Origin: JBKPCD01 sp046727175
GTDB lineage: Bacteria; Acidobacteriota; Vicinamibacteria; Vicinamibacterales; 2-12-FULL-66-21
Direction of reading: 5' to 3'
Length of the DNA: 23,097 nucleotides
Assembly (NCBI GenBank): GCA_046727175.1
Contig: JBKPCD010000167.1
Coordinates: 1 to 23,097, forward strand
Shown here: in pieces, positions 1 to 8,111 of the stretch
Layout: each line of letters starts with the position of its first letter
How positions within the stretch are numbered: the stretch's first letter is position 1
Made by a program: the position numbers and the translations under genes
The notes under the pieces: model-generated
The model's database searches: none
What the model saw: only the letters and a program-made list of their open reading frames with translations
What the model was told of the DNA's origin: nothing

Positions 1-387
1 CGATCCAGCCTTACGCCTCGGTAGACGTCGGTGAGGATTGATCGCCCTCAGTACAGCGACAGCGTCAACGACCGGATGATGAGAATACAGCGTGAAGGTT
101 TGGAGCTGCCGTCCTGCTCGGCGAAACACGAATGTGAGGGCCCACACCGGGTCGATTGAAACCACAGGCGCCGGCGGCTCGCCGTCACAAGCAGTCGACA
201 TCAGGCTTTTGCCCCGTTACGTGCGCACATCGACATATTCGTCAGCAAGCGGCAGGGGCTCCGCTCGCGATTGAAATAAATCCCTGACAATTCAGTGTTT
301 GAGGCGCGCGTCCTGAAATTGCATACGAAACTGCTCGATGCGGACCCTGCCCACAAGAAGCGTCCATCCTAACGGCGGGGATTCTCA
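1..387. other. Window edge, no gene recognised
   Basis: I see no convincing coding region here. The only open frame of note (92-274, plus strand) has an arginine- and serine-rich composition typical of a chance frame in GC-rich DNA. The stretch just before 388 should hold the promoter of the next gene, but I cannot pick out convincing -35 and -10 boxes. Confidence 0.5.
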
Positions 388-960
388 ATGAGGCGAGCAT
401 TCGTCACTGTCGTTCTAGCCGGCGTACTGGTCGCCGCCGGAGCCGTTCCCAGCATGGCGCAAATCGTGACCTCCACGTTCGAGGATCTCCGCGCCGAGGG
501 GCATCGGGGCGAGATCGTATACGTTACGGACCAAGGGGGCACGAAAGTGAAGGGCCGCGTCGTGAGGATCTCGGCGACGTCGATCGACCTGCTCGTGAAC
601 GACGGCTCACGTGAGTGGGCTGCCTCGGATGTGGCGTGGATCACGCAGCGCCGTGGCCACGCGGGCCGGGGTGCTTTGATCGGACTCGCCTTCGGCGCTG
701 GCTATGGGGTACTTCTCGTCCTCACGGACGGCGAATGCCGGAACTACGGCTATAAGGGCTGTGGACGTCAAGACGCGGAGGACGCGCTGTTTCTCGCGGC
801 CTTTTTCGGCGGCATTGGCGCCGGCGCCGGTGCGGCTATCGGCGCTGCGATCAGACCGGAGCGTGTCCTGTACGCGGCGCCGAGTCCTCCGTCGGCGCAT
901 GTGTTCGAACTCCGCGTGGCGCCGGGCGTGATTGGGTTGCGCGCCCAACTCCGGTTCTGA
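388..960 (+). CDS. Exported glycine-zipper hypothetical protein
   Basis: A 190-residue protein of unknown function. Residues 1-24 form a signal peptide (MRR, then a hydrophobic stretch, ending SMA before Gln25), so the mature protein is exported. Residues about 40-90 resemble a small beta-rich domain (EIVYVTDQGG, KGRVVRISATSIDLLV) ending in WITQRRG. Two glycine- and alanine-rich segments follow (about 95-110 and 137-155, including GIGAGAGAAIGAAIRP) that look like glycine zippers able to enter or line a membrane. Two cysteines (in DGECRNYGYKGCG) lie between them and could form a disulfide. This architecture is common among small acidobacterial exported proteins of unknown role. The ATG at 388 has only a weak purine-rich leader (GGCGGGGA). 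The gene stands outside the integrated element that starts at 1246, so it is taken as native chromosome. Confidence 0.8.
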   Translation: MRRAFVTVVLAGVLVAAGAVPSMAQIVTSTFEDLRAEGHRGEIVYVTDQGGTKVKGRVVRISATSIDLLVNDGSREWAASDVAWITQRRGHAGRGALIGLAFGAGYGVLLVLTDGECRNYGYKGCGRQDAEDALFLAAFFGGIGAGAGAAIGAAIRPERVLYAAPSPPSAHVFELRVAPGVIGLRAQLRF

Positions 961-1245
961 GTACCACGGCGCCCTACGCCACTCCGCCATCTGTATGAAT
1001 CATTTTCGAGGTGTTCGTCACGCCCACATGGACTGTTGGCCATGATCTTGGCGCCCGACCTGCTCAGAACGCGTTCGCTACCCAAGGCACGTTCGCAAAC
1101 GAACACTGCAGATAGATAGCCTGAGAGGGGCCGCACTGAGGATTGAGGCTCAAATCATTGCTTTCTGACATCCGGCAGTGACCTATCAGTGATCTATCAA
1201 CGAAATGGACCTGCTCGATTTATCAAACAGGCCCATAAACATTGA
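961..1245. other. Intergenic flank of the integrated element
   Basis: No gene is recognisable. This is the chromosomal sequence between the exported protein and the distal tRNA-Pro fragment that marks the end of the integrated element. If the element were removed, this sequence would lie directly downstream of tRNA-Pro. Confidence 0.5.
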
Positions 1246-1286
1246 TCGGGATGCCGGGATTCGAACCCGGGACCCCTGACCCCCAG
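1246..1286 (-). repeat. Distal attachment site: tRNA-Pro 3'-half fragment
   Basis: On the minus strand this reads from the anticodon loop (CTGGGGG) through the variable loop and the T arm (GGTTCGAATCC) to the acceptor strand CATCCCG and the discriminator A. It matches 11546-11587 except for one missing G in the variable region. The CCA end is TCA here. The 5' half of a tRNA is absent, so this is not a functional tRNA. Confidence 0.85.
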
Positions 1287-1303
1287 GCTGCACGCCAACG
1301 TGC

Positions 1304-2050
1304 TCAGTGATGTTTTGCTGAGACATTTTGTGCCTCCGTGTTCGCGTCTGTGGCTTCTGAGAGCACCTTTCGCCCCTGGTTTCCTTCCGGCGTTGCACTC
1401 TGTTGCACCCCCCTCCGTTCTTCGAACGCGCGCATCGCCTCGTGCTGCGTCGCGAACGTGCTCTCGAGGTACGTCGAGGTCTGGCTGATGTTCGCGTGAC
1501 CGAGCCAGTCACGGATCGTGTGCAACGGGACTCCCCCGTCGAGCCAGCGCGAGCCCGCCTCGCGGCGCAGATCGTGAAAATGCAGATCGATCGCTCTCAG
1601 CCGCGCGCGGCATTCCGGTGTAAGCACCCTCGTGAACCGCTTCTGTGTCGTGCCGTCAGGCCTCGACTCCGTCTTGACGATGTACTCGGGTTTCTGCCCG
1701 TGTGAACGAAGTACCGCTGCTTCCCAGGCGCGCTTGAACGTCTTCACGGATTCCCCGGCTTCGTTGCCGAAGACATACGCGGTCGGCGGATGCGGCTCAC
1801 CGTCAGGACCGGTCCTCCGCATCGCCAGGATTGACCGTAGACGTGTCGAAATCGGGATCCGGCGGTCACGCTTGGTCCGCTCCGCTTCGATTTCCGCCTC
1901 CGTCTTCGATCGAACCTTGCGCGGCGCGAGGAGTCGATCGAGGGCGTATCGATGGTGCACGCCCTTCCATTTGAAGTTCATGCGCCAGCCGTGCGGACAT
2001 TTTCGGCCACTTGTCGCGCGGACAGCCGCAGACTTTACGGACGCCGTCAT
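1304..2050 (-). CDS. Tyrosine recombinase / integrase, internally deleted
   Basis: A 248-residue site-specific recombinase of the phage integrase family, shorter than the usual 350-420. The C-terminal half has the catalytic HxxR box (HDLRRE), the LGH box and the tyrosine nucleophile (TSTYLE). Residues about 17-60 (CPHGWRMNFKWKGVHHRYAL, then SKTEAEIEAERTK) look like an arm-type DNA-binding domain. This runs straight into RDRRIPIST, the beta-hairpin of the catalytic domain. The core-binding domain and the first catalytic arginine are therefore missing, roughly 150 residues. Just after the ATG at 2050, a different frame encodes RKVCGCPRDKWPK, the expected N-terminus of this family. It rejoins the open frame at a run of four A (plus-strand T at 2000-2003), so two compensating frameshifts seem to have scrambled residues 6-16. 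Recombinase activity is unlikely. It lies 17 bp from the distal attachment fragment and is transcribed towards it. Confidence 0.85.
   Translation of the reverse strand: MTASVKSAAVRATSGRKCPHGWRMNFKWKGVHHRYALDRLLAPRKVRSKTEAEIEAERTKRDRRIPISTRLRSILAMRRTGPDGEPHPPTAYVFGNEAGESVKTFKRAWEAAVLRSHGQKPEYIVKTESRPDGTTQKRFTRVLTPECRARLRAIDLHFHDLRREAGSRWLDGGVPLHTIRDWLGHANISQTSTYLESTFATQHEAMRAFEERRGVQQSATPEGNQGRKVLSEATDANTEAQNVSAKHH
1392..1408 (+). repeat. Putative integrase arm-type sites, left end
   Basis: Two copies of GTTGCAC separated by TCT, giving GTTGCACTCTGTTGCAC. The same motif with one extra base is present at 11510-11527, just inside the other end of the element and in the same orientation. It lies about 105 bp inside the distal attachment fragment and within the 3' part of the integrase gene. 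Paired short repeats flanking a core site are what tyrosine integrases bind with their N-terminal arm domain; the assignment is inferred. Confidence 0.5.
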
Positions 2051-2073
2051 TTCGATTGCGGATTGCGAAATCC

Positions 2074-2256
2074 TTACTCGGGCCGAAAACTGCCGCCCTG
2101 CTCGTGCCTGCAGTTTTCACAAATCCAGAGATCGATGGATTCGAAGGCTGGGAAATCTTGGCCCGCCGAAGTATCCTCGATGCGTTTTCGAATCAATCTA
2201 ACAGGGCCACGATCACACTTCTCGCATCGTGCCTTGGCCGTGTCTCCCGGCTTCAT
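2074..2256 (-). CDS. Small CxxC...CxxC zinc-ribbon protein
   Basis: A 60-residue protein with two CxxC knuckles, CEKC at residues 11-14 and CENC at 46-49, which probably bind one zinc ion. The ATG at 2256 follows AAAGGAAGACGTA, a good ribosome binding site. The stop lies 24 bp before the integrase start, so the two genes are probably co-transcribed. No function is assigned. Small zinc-ribbon proteins next to an integrase often belong to the mobility or regulation module of an element, but that is only context. It is too small to contain a catalytic domain. Confidence 0.6.
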   Translation of the reverse strand: MKPGDTAKARCEKCDRGPVRLIRKRIEDTSAGQDFPAFESIDLWICENCRHEQGGSFRPE

Positions 2257-2448
2257 TACGTCTTCCTTTCTTCGTGGAGCCGTGCTTCAAGACGTCCCGC
2301 TTCGCTTCGGTACGTGTTGTTTGGAGTCCGCACCGATGCGCGACCCGCTCCGTCAAACTGACCACGACACCCTACTGCGTGCTATAGTTGCCCCTCTTCA
2401 GCACTGCGAGCCTGCGGGTTTGCCGCTCCACAACCGAGGAGCGCCCCC

Positions 2449-2655
2449 GTGTCAGCATGTCATGTCGTCCTCTGGCAGCAGGATGAATGGCGATGTGTGC
2501 TGTGTTTCAGAGGCGAGCTCGCGCATCTTCGCCTGTACGACGGTGTGCGCCTCATCACTGAACAGCTCGTCACCGCAGGGTTGGACGCGTGGAAGCAGGC
2601 CAACGCCTGGAAAACTGCGCTGGCACAGACCGTCAAGGTCAACGCTGCCGGTTAG
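2449..2655 (+). CDS. Hypothetical 68-residue protein
   Basis: A small protein starting with GTG at 2449, preceded by CGAGGAGCG, a good ribosome binding site seven to eight bases upstream. Its sequence is balanced rather than arginine-rich: WQQDEWRCVLCFRGELAHL, then LRLYDGVRLITEQLV and LDAWKQANAWKTAL. It looks like a short beta sheet followed by an amphipathic helix. I do not recognise the family with certainty and assign no function. A possible -10 box TATAGT at 2383-2388 lies upstream, with only a weak -35 (CTGACC, spacer 19). Confidence 0.5.
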   Translation: MSACHVVLWQQDEWRCVLCFRGELAHLRLYDGVRLITEQLVTAGLDAWKQANAWKTALAQTVKVNAAG

Positions 2656-2740
2656 GTTGCTTGCTCGAGCAGAGCGTCATCGCACAATCCCCTCGCGCCG
2701 TTGTTCGCATCGAGAAAGAATCCGACCTCGGTTGGCCCCC

Positions 2741-2929
2741 ATGAACGTTGGACGACGCCGTTCTGGTCCGGGCCAGCCAGCCAATCTATCCCTCGATACC
2801 CAGACGACAGAGGCGATGGCGGCTCTGACCGAACGCCTGCGTGTGTTGTCCCCGCGTCGAGACACCATCTCGATTCGGGCAATCCCACCTGCTAAAAGGC
2901 GACGAAAACGAACCGCTCCACGCCGCTGA
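2741..2929 (+). CDS. Possible small RHH-like or basic protein
   Basis: A 62-residue frame beginning at the ATG of ATGAACGTTGG. It reads GRRRSGPGQPANLSLDTQTT, then EAMAALTERLRVL, and ends in a very basic tail (PPAKRRRKRTAPRR). The NLSLD segment followed by a leucine-rich helix is reminiscent of ribbon-helix-helix DNA-binding proteins. The frame stays open far upstream without sense, and there is no clear ribosome binding site, so it may equally be a chance frame or the remnant of a longer gene. Confidence 0.25.
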   Translation: MNVGRRRSGPGQPANLSLDTQTTEAMAALTERLRVLSPRRDTISIRAIPPAKRRRKRTAPRR

Positions 2930-3248
2930 TCTGAGCCCAAGAATTCTCCCCCGTCAAGAATTCTCCGCCCCCGTAACGATCGTGAAAGTTTAGTCGTATC
3001 GGATTCACGACGATGGCGCCGAGGCACCGCCTATCGGGCGGATGAGTCGATCCCGGTTTCGCTGGTCGTGGGCTCAGCATCGAGATCGGATCTGGACGGT
3101 CACTCAGCGCGTGATAGCGCTCGCGCTCCTCGTGTATCTGCTTCGCTCACTTGTTTCCGATGTTCGCCGCTGGTTCACCGGGTGATTTCCCCCCTTAGAA
3201 GTTTCCTGCATGATCTATAGCTCATGCGCGGCCCCACAGCGGGTCAGG
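2930..3248. other. No gene recognised
   Basis: I see no convincing reading frame on either strand between the possible small basic protein and the end of the ligase remnant. The local repeat AAGAATTCTC(C)(C)CCGTC / AAGAATTCTCCGCCCC near 2939-2973 is a short direct duplication. Nothing else stands out. Confidence 0.45.
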
Positions 3249-3892
3249 TTAGGTGAGCCGCAATTCAAGCTGCGGCAACTTCGCCTTTCGCGCGTGTCGG
3301 CGAGCCTCGAACAGCTCGTACCGCGTCTCCACTGCGAGTAGTCAGGATTCCTGATCTTGACCCAGCTCGTGGATCGGCCGTCCGCTTGATACGGTCCGTT
3401 GGCCCACTTGCCCACGATGCCCTCAAGATCACGCGCACGCGGCGCGATACAGATCCCGGCCGCGCTCCGCGATGCGATCCAGATACAGCAGGCTGCTTTC
3501 GATCTTTGGCATTATGCGGCGCAGTCGCCGCTTCGCTCGATCACCGGCAGAGCGCGCACATCGTCGCAGTTCACTAACAACACATCGAACGCGTAGAAGT
3601 ACGGCCAGTCGCGCCGAAACAGCAACTTGTAAGAGTCGCTGCGACCATCAGGGTCGAGACAAATCTCGCCATCGAGGATCGCATCATGCGCTCTGGCCGC
3701 ATGAGCGATTTCCTGGGCGAGCTGCGGCCAGGATTTGAACACATGCCCGTTGCGTGAGATCAGTTCGCAGTGATGACCGCGGACGTGCGCAAGCGCTCGA
3801 AAGCCATCAATCTTTGGCTCGAAGATGAAATCGGGATGATCAAACGGCTCGGGAATGCGCAACAGGCGCATCGGAGTATGCAATCTCGGCAT
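3249..3892 (-). pseudogene. ATP-dependent DNA ligase (LigC/LigD-like), frameshifted
   Basis: Read on the minus strand, this is the adenylation and OB-fold part of a small ATP-dependent DNA ligase. It begins HTPMRLLRIPEPFDHPDFIF and has motif I EPKIDGFRAL with the lysine that would carry AMP, motif III ILDGEI, and YFYAFDVLLVN. The frame breaks near 3528-3540. The next frame gives KRRLRRIMPKIESSLLYLDR, breaks again near 3424-3446, and the third gives EGIVGKWANGPYQ with SWVKIRNPDYSQ. After a last break near 3323-3337 the final frame gives YELFEARRHARKAKLPQ and stops with TAA at 3249-3251. All expected segments are present in order, so the gene was whole and has acquired three frameshifts. Such ligases join nicks in NHEJ-like repair. 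It is interpreted as a pseudogene within the decayed element. Confidence 0.85.
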
Positions 3893-4045
3893 AAGCAGAA
3901 GTAATTACAGCATGTCCCACGATCGCGATGTACGTGTCGTCTAAACATTTTTGTTGCGTTTGAATCGGCATTGGGGCTACTGTGCCGCCTCCTCACAAGG
4001 GGCTCGCGACTGTGTCGCGATCCTGTAAGCCGAAGGAGGGGCGCG

Positions 4046-5795
4046 ATGAGAAGGAATTTGACGTGCGTAATCGTTGGCGCCGTTCTCAGCACGGCCGCGC
4101 CTGCGCAAGCGGATGTCGTCACCTACTGGAATGACGTTGTCACGCAGGCTCTCACGAGAGCTGTGCCAAGTCGGCCCGGCCCTTCAGGGCAACTCGATTT
4201 CGCTGCCGTCCACGCGGCGATGCACGATGCCATCCAGGCGTTCCAGCAACGCTACGAAACCTACGCAGGCGTCATCGCCGACGCGGCGGGGTCGCCGATC
4301 GCTGCGGCTGCCACGGCTGCCCGCGACGTACTCATCAGCCGCCTGCCTGGGAGTGCCGCCGATGATTTCGTCGAGGAGAAGTATCAGGAATTCCTTGCGG
4401 CGAATGGCCTGAGTACGAGCGATGCGGGAGTGGTCGTTGGTCACCAGGCAGCCACCAACTTGATCAACGCACGTGCGCTGGAGGGAAGCCATCCTGTTCC
4501 TGCACCGATGTTTTTCGGAGGCACCAACCCTGGAGAGTGGCGACCGACGCTCTTCGCCGGGACGCCTCCGGTCGCCCAGCCCATGGTGACGGCGTGGATG
4601 GGCTCCGTCCTTCCCTTCAACGCATGATTCTCCGCGATTTCGCGGCGATGTCCCACCGCCGCCTCTGAGCAGCGACGCCTACGCAGAGGCTTACGAGGAG
4701 GTCAAGGCGCTCGGAGGCCGTGCGGATACCGCCCGCACGACGATCATGAGAACGGCGGAACATTCAGAGATCGCGTACTTTTTTTCAGACATGTCCACCT
4801 TGTACTGGAACCGTGCGTTACGCGACATCGCCGACGCTTATCTCAGCGACATCGGTGACAGGGCCAGATTGTTTGCGCTGGTCAACATGGCGATCGCGGA
4901 TGCATACATCACCTCTTGGAACAGCAAACTGTACTGGAACTTCTGGAGGCCGGAAACCGCCATTCAACTGGGTGACAATGACGAGAATCCGCAAACGGAG
5001 GGAGACCCGGATTGGCTGCCGCTAATCACCACACCGAATTATCCTGACTACACCTCTGGTGCAAATAGTGCCTCCGGGGCCGCGACGACAATGCTCGCGA
5101 ATTTCTTCGGGACAGATGAAGTGCCCTTCTCGTTGACCAGCACCATTGCTCAGGCGATCAACAAAACACGCATGTATGAGCGGTTCTCAGATGCCGCCGC
5201 TGATGTTGTCAACGCTCGCATTTACGAAGGCATTCACTTTCGGTTCGCGGATGAAGTCACGCGCACACAGGCGACGCACGTAGCGAACTGGGCGTTCGCG
5301 CACTTCCTGCGGCCGCTGATTACGACACCCGGCCTCTTCCAGCTCGTCGCGAGTCACAGTCAGATGTGCCTCGATGTACCTGGGTGGTCTCTCGATGCGG
5401 GTATTCCGCTCATTCAGTCGGCCTGCAATGGGGGCGACAATCAGACATGGAGTGTCGAGACGGCGTCGGACGGCTACGCGCGTCTCCTCGCACGGCACAG
5501 CGGCGAATGCCTGGATGTGAGCGGCGCATCAACGAACGATGGCGCCGAGATCATTCAGTGGCACTGTCATGGCGGCGAGAATCAGCAGTGGCGTGTCGAG
5601 GCCGTGACGGGAGGCTTTCAACTCGTGGCCCGTTACAGCGGCAAGTGCCTGGATGTGAGCGGCGCATCAACGGACGATGGTGGATCGATCATCCAGTGGT
5701 CGTGTCATGGCGGCGCGAACCAGACGTGGCTGTTGCGCCCGGTAACCGCGGCTCCAATTCCGGCTCCGCGGCCTCTGCTTGGCTCGCAAAGGTAA
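4046..5795 (+). pseudogene. Vanadium haloperoxidase-family (PAP2-like) enzyme fused to a ricin-type lectin, frameshifted
   Basis: The ATG at 4046 follows AAGGAGG (4033-4039). Residues 1-22 are a signal peptide ending AQA, so the product was exported. The first frame runs to a TGA at 4625-4627 (ending PFNA). A one-base shift continues in the next frame (DSPRFRGDVPPPPLSSDAYA) to 5795, giving about 580 residues in all. The second part has the family's WRPETAI box (about 4944) and RIYEGIH (5217-5237), whose Arg and His have the six-residue spacing of the vanadate-binding Arg and His. At the usual SGH box it reads TSGAN (5052-5066), so the acid-base histidine is alanine. A ricin B-type domain follows (about 5335-5740) with three repeats, each with CLDV and a QxW motif (QTW, QQW, QTW). 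Family members oxidise halides with peroxide or act as phosphatases; this copy looks inactive unless the shift is a sequence error. Confidence 0.8.
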
Positions 5796-6117
5796 GCGCT
5801 TATTGATCCTTCGATTCCAACCTGGTCACGCACGGGGGGTGGCCGCCTCGGTCCCGGCGGCCGCTCCCTAGCGTTCAGCAACAGTGCCTCCCGCCAAGGG
5901 CCTGTTGCCCGATTTAAGGCCCGGGGTCGCTTGCCTCACCCGAGGCGCTTGCCTGAATGGTCGTACCACGTCAAATGGCTTTCGTGCGACCGCGAAACAA
6001 GCGGTTCAGAGACGACTTGTCCAAGTTGCGCGGGCGAGCACCCGCCTCGTTCGGCTCACAGCAACTCCGGAACTTTGCAAACGGCTCGAGCATGGTGCGG
6101 AATGTAGCGACGCGATC
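5796..6117. other. No gene recognised; GC-rich spacer
   Basis: No supported gene. The short palindromic stretch GGTGGCCGCC...GGCGGCCGC near 5838-5866 could fold and serve as a terminator for the haloperoxidase gene, but there is no T-run. Open frames here are arginine-rich and look like chance. Confidence 0.4.
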
Positions 6118-6221
6118 GCTCGAAAGCCATCGATCTTCGGCTCGAACACAAACTCGGGATGATCGAACGGCTCGCGAGTGCGCAGCAAACGCATCGGAGT
6201 ATGGAATCTACAGGCTGTCAC
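6118..6221 (-). pseudogene. Truncated fragment of a second ATP-dependent DNA ligase
   Basis: The minus strand encodes FHTPMRLLRTREPFDHPEFV followed by FEPKIDGFRA, closely matching the first 35 residues of the ligase remnant at 3249-3892. The two stretches differ at several silent and conservative positions, so this is a diverged paralogue rather than a recent duplication. Similarity stops right after motif I, at about 6118. The rest of the ligase is absent; the remaining frame down to 6006 is unrelated. The fragment cannot make a ligase. Confidence 0.75.
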
Positions 6222-6424
6222 CGGCTTTAGTTCGGATCCACCGCCGGCCCGTACATCACTCGCCAGTGCGGCGTTTATCGCGAGCCCTGCGGGGCGACTT
6301 GCTCAACGGGTTTCCAACGATAGCTTGCAGCCGACCCTCCTCCCAGCCGTATGTCCGTCGTTCTCCTCCGGTCAGACGCGGCGACGCAATCATTGCATTC
6401 GTATACTCGGCGACGGAGGTCCTT

Positions 6425-7348
6425 ATGCTTCGGTTGGTGCTTCCGCTTGCGCTGCTGGTCGGTTCCGTTTCCGCGGGACAGGAAGAGCGCCCGACACGTC
6501 AACTGCCCCCACCTACCGATACCGACCCTAAGCTCACCGAGCAGGTCCGCCAACTCGAACAGCAACTCAGTGACGCCGTCCTCCGCAAGGACGACGAAGC
6601 CTTGGACCGTCTCGTCGCCCCCGAATTCACACTCCGCGTGGCGGACGTCCCTCAGAGCAGCCTGCCTCGCACCATGTGGATGGATAACCTTAAGCGACTC
6701 AAACCCGAACCGCGCGAGCAACGCCACCACGCGGCCCGCAAGCTCACGGATGATCTTGCGGTGGTCAGCCTGGTCCAGACTCAGAAAGGCACGACGGACG
6801 ACCAGGGCTTCAGCGGCGATTTCTACATTGTCGATTTTTGGAAAAGAAGCGGCGATTGGCGGATCGTCGCCAGGTACTCCAGTCCGGTGGGCAAGGCCCC
6901 CGACCGGCCACTCCGACAATTACCCCCTCCTGCCGATAGCGACCCGCAGCTCACGGACTTGCTGCGTCAACTTGAAGACGAACTCGGGGACGCTGCCCTC
7001 CATGGATACAAGGACAGAAAAACCATGGAGCGCCTCATTAGCCCCGAGTTCACGCAGCGCGTGTCGGATGCTCCTGAGCGCAGTCTCCCTCGCGCCCTCT
7101 GGGGGCAACCGTCCGGCACCTACAAAATCGAGTCTCTCGAGCAGCGTCACCATGCTGCGCGCAAGCTCGCCGAGGATCTCGCGGCTGTCAGTCTCCTGCT
7201 GACTCAGAAAGCGAGTCGTGAGGGGCAGGACCGGAGCGGCGATTTTTACGTTGTGGATATTTGGAAAAAGCGTGGTGATGGCTGGCAGATGATCGCCCGT
7301 TACTCAAGCCCGATGGGCAGGAGATTCGACCGAATGCGCCCGCAATGA
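6425..7348 (+). CDS. Exported protein with two tandem DUF4440 (SnoaL/NTF2-like) domains
   Basis: A 307-residue protein. The ATG at 6425 is chosen because it follows GGAGG (6415-6419) and begins a signal peptide (MLRLVLPLALLVGSVSA). The open frame extends further upstream but lacks sense there. The mature part holds two copies of one domain. Shared marks are RQLPPP(T/A)D(T/S)DP, then LxxxxRQLEx(Q/E)L at the start, PEFTxRV in the middle, RHHAARKL, and SGDFY(I/V)VD(F/I)WK with ARYSSP(V/M)G at the end. Each copy is about 130 residues, the size of a DUF4440/NTF2-like cone fold. The family includes isomerases, dehydratases and many periplasmic proteins of unknown ligand. The gene lies inside the integrated element and looks intact. 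A TATACT at 6402-6407 may be its -10 box. Its 3' end overlaps the convergent gene by 45 bp. Confidence 0.75.
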   Translation: MLRLVLPLALLVGSVSAGQEERPTRQLPPPTDTDPKLTEQVRQLEQQLSDAVLRKDDEALDRLVAPEFTLRVADVPQSSLPRTMWMDNLKRLKPEPREQRHHAARKLTDDLAVVSLVQTQKGTTDDQGFSGDFYIVDFWKRSGDWRIVARYSSPVGKAPDRPLRQLPPPADSDPQLTDLLRQLEDELGDAALHGYKDRKTMERLISPEFTQRVSDAPERSLPRALWGQPSGTYKIESLEQRHHAARKLAEDLAAVSLLLTQKASREGQDRSGDFYVVDIWKKRGDGWQMIARYSSPMGRRFDRMRPQ

Positions 7349-7705
7349 TGCCGGCGCCGAAGGCAGAAACCATCGGGCCGGCCGCCTCGCCCGAATACGG
7401 CTAACAAATTGCTCACGAGTTCGATATTCGGCGTGTACGTTCTGGCGTGCGTGTACCGCTGCGCGGTGGGCCGCTTCGGCGCGGTGGAGCTCGGCTCGAA
7501 CCCTCAGTTCGAAATTCGGCGTCAGGTCGTTCGGCAGCGCCATCACGCGCGGCGAGCGACAATTCGGAGCGAGTGCCCGCCGACACAGCGCCTCCGCGAC
7601 GTCAACCAGATCCCCATCGACGAGTCGCTGCCTCGTTTCCTCCAGCAGCGCGTACGCGCACGCATTCAGAACTCGTGGTATCCGAGCGTCGATCCTGAGT
7701 GTCAT
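7304..7705 (-). CDS. Hypothetical protein, second gene of a minus-strand pair
   Basis: A 133-residue frame from an ATG at 7705, preceded by a weak GGGGA. The first 100 residues look like a real protein: TLRIDARIPRVLNACAYALL, then RQRLVDGDLVDVAEALCRRAL, then FELRVRAELHRAEAAHRAAV. They are mostly helical, with moderate arginine content. The last 35 residues are proline- and arginine-rich and overlap the 3' end of the convergent DUF4440 gene, so the original stop may have been lost. It starts 19 bp after the zinc-ribbon gene upstream, suggesting one operon. No family is recognised and no function assigned. Confidence 0.5.
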   Translation of the reverse strand: MTLRIDARIPRVLNACAYALLEETRQRLVDGDLVDVAEALCRRALAPNCRSPRVMALPNDLTPNFELRVRAELHRAEAAHRAAVHARQNVHAEYRTREQFVSRIRARRPARWFLPSAPASLRAHSVESPAHRA

Positions 7706-7724
7706 TCCCCTGCAATCAGCAGCG

Positions 7725-8111
7725 TCATCCGCGTCGGAGCCTCGCGCGGAGTTGGGCTTGCTGCTCGTGATACACGCGCTGGAGCGTCTCCTGCGTGATC
7801 GTCGGAGCCACTACGGCGCCGCGTCTCAACGCCTCAGTGCCCGCCGCGAAGGCCGCGGCGAGTCCCTGATGACCGTTTGCCACTGCGCGTGCCTGCCAGC
7901 GCTCACGTCGTTTCAGGATGCGCAGGACGCGATCACGCCGAGTCTTACAGCGCTGCCCGCAGGTCTGCCGCGGTCGCCCGCGCTTGCGCTCACCGTCTGG
8001 CACCGGTAACGGACGTCGGCAGACGGCACACACGCCGATAGGCTCCGCATTCTTTGGAGAACTCGAGGCGGGTGACTGCGGCGCCTCCCTTCCCATGTGG
8101 GCACTGGTCAT
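7725..8111 (-). CDS. Zinc-ribbon protein with GRPRxxC signature
   Basis: Translation from the ATG at 8111 gives about 128 residues; a TTG at 8228 would add 39 low-complexity residues and is less likely. The core reads CAVCRRPLPVP, then GERKRGRPRQTCGQRCKTRR. That is CxxC followed after about 20 residues by CxxxC, a zinc ribbon of the type ending in a basic helix (close to the FCS/DUF2116 pattern). Downstream is a long helical region, RRERWQARAVANGHQGLAA, then TLQRVYHEQQAQLRARLRRG. The basic GRPR motif and helices suggest nucleic-acid binding, which is inferred. The same signature appears in the divergent gene at 8436-8648, so the two probably share an origin. Confidence 0.6.
   Translation of the reverse strand: MTSAHMGREAPQSPASSSPKNAEPIGVCAVCRRPLPVPDGERKRGRPRQTCGQRCKTRRDRVLRILKRRERWQARAVANGHQGLAAAFAAGTEALRRGAVVAPTITQETLQRVYHEQQAQLRARLRRG

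Noticed and set aside
1246..1286. A second tRNA-Pro gene
   Set aside because: Only the 3' half is present; the D arm and 5' acceptor strand are missing and CCA has become TCA.
1186..1512. Minus-strand open frame covering the attachment fragment
   Set aside because: It overlaps the integrase C-terminus in another frame and the tRNA-derived repeat, and is arginine- and serine-rich without a start signal.
2652..3080. Minus-strand frames in the region after the 68-residue gene
   Set aside because: Several overlapping frames exist, none with a ribosome binding site or recognisable domain.
5957..6424. Upstream extension of the DUF4440 gene
   Set aside because: The extension has no family sense, overlaps the ligase fragment, and the ATG at 6425 has both a ribosome binding site and a signal peptide.
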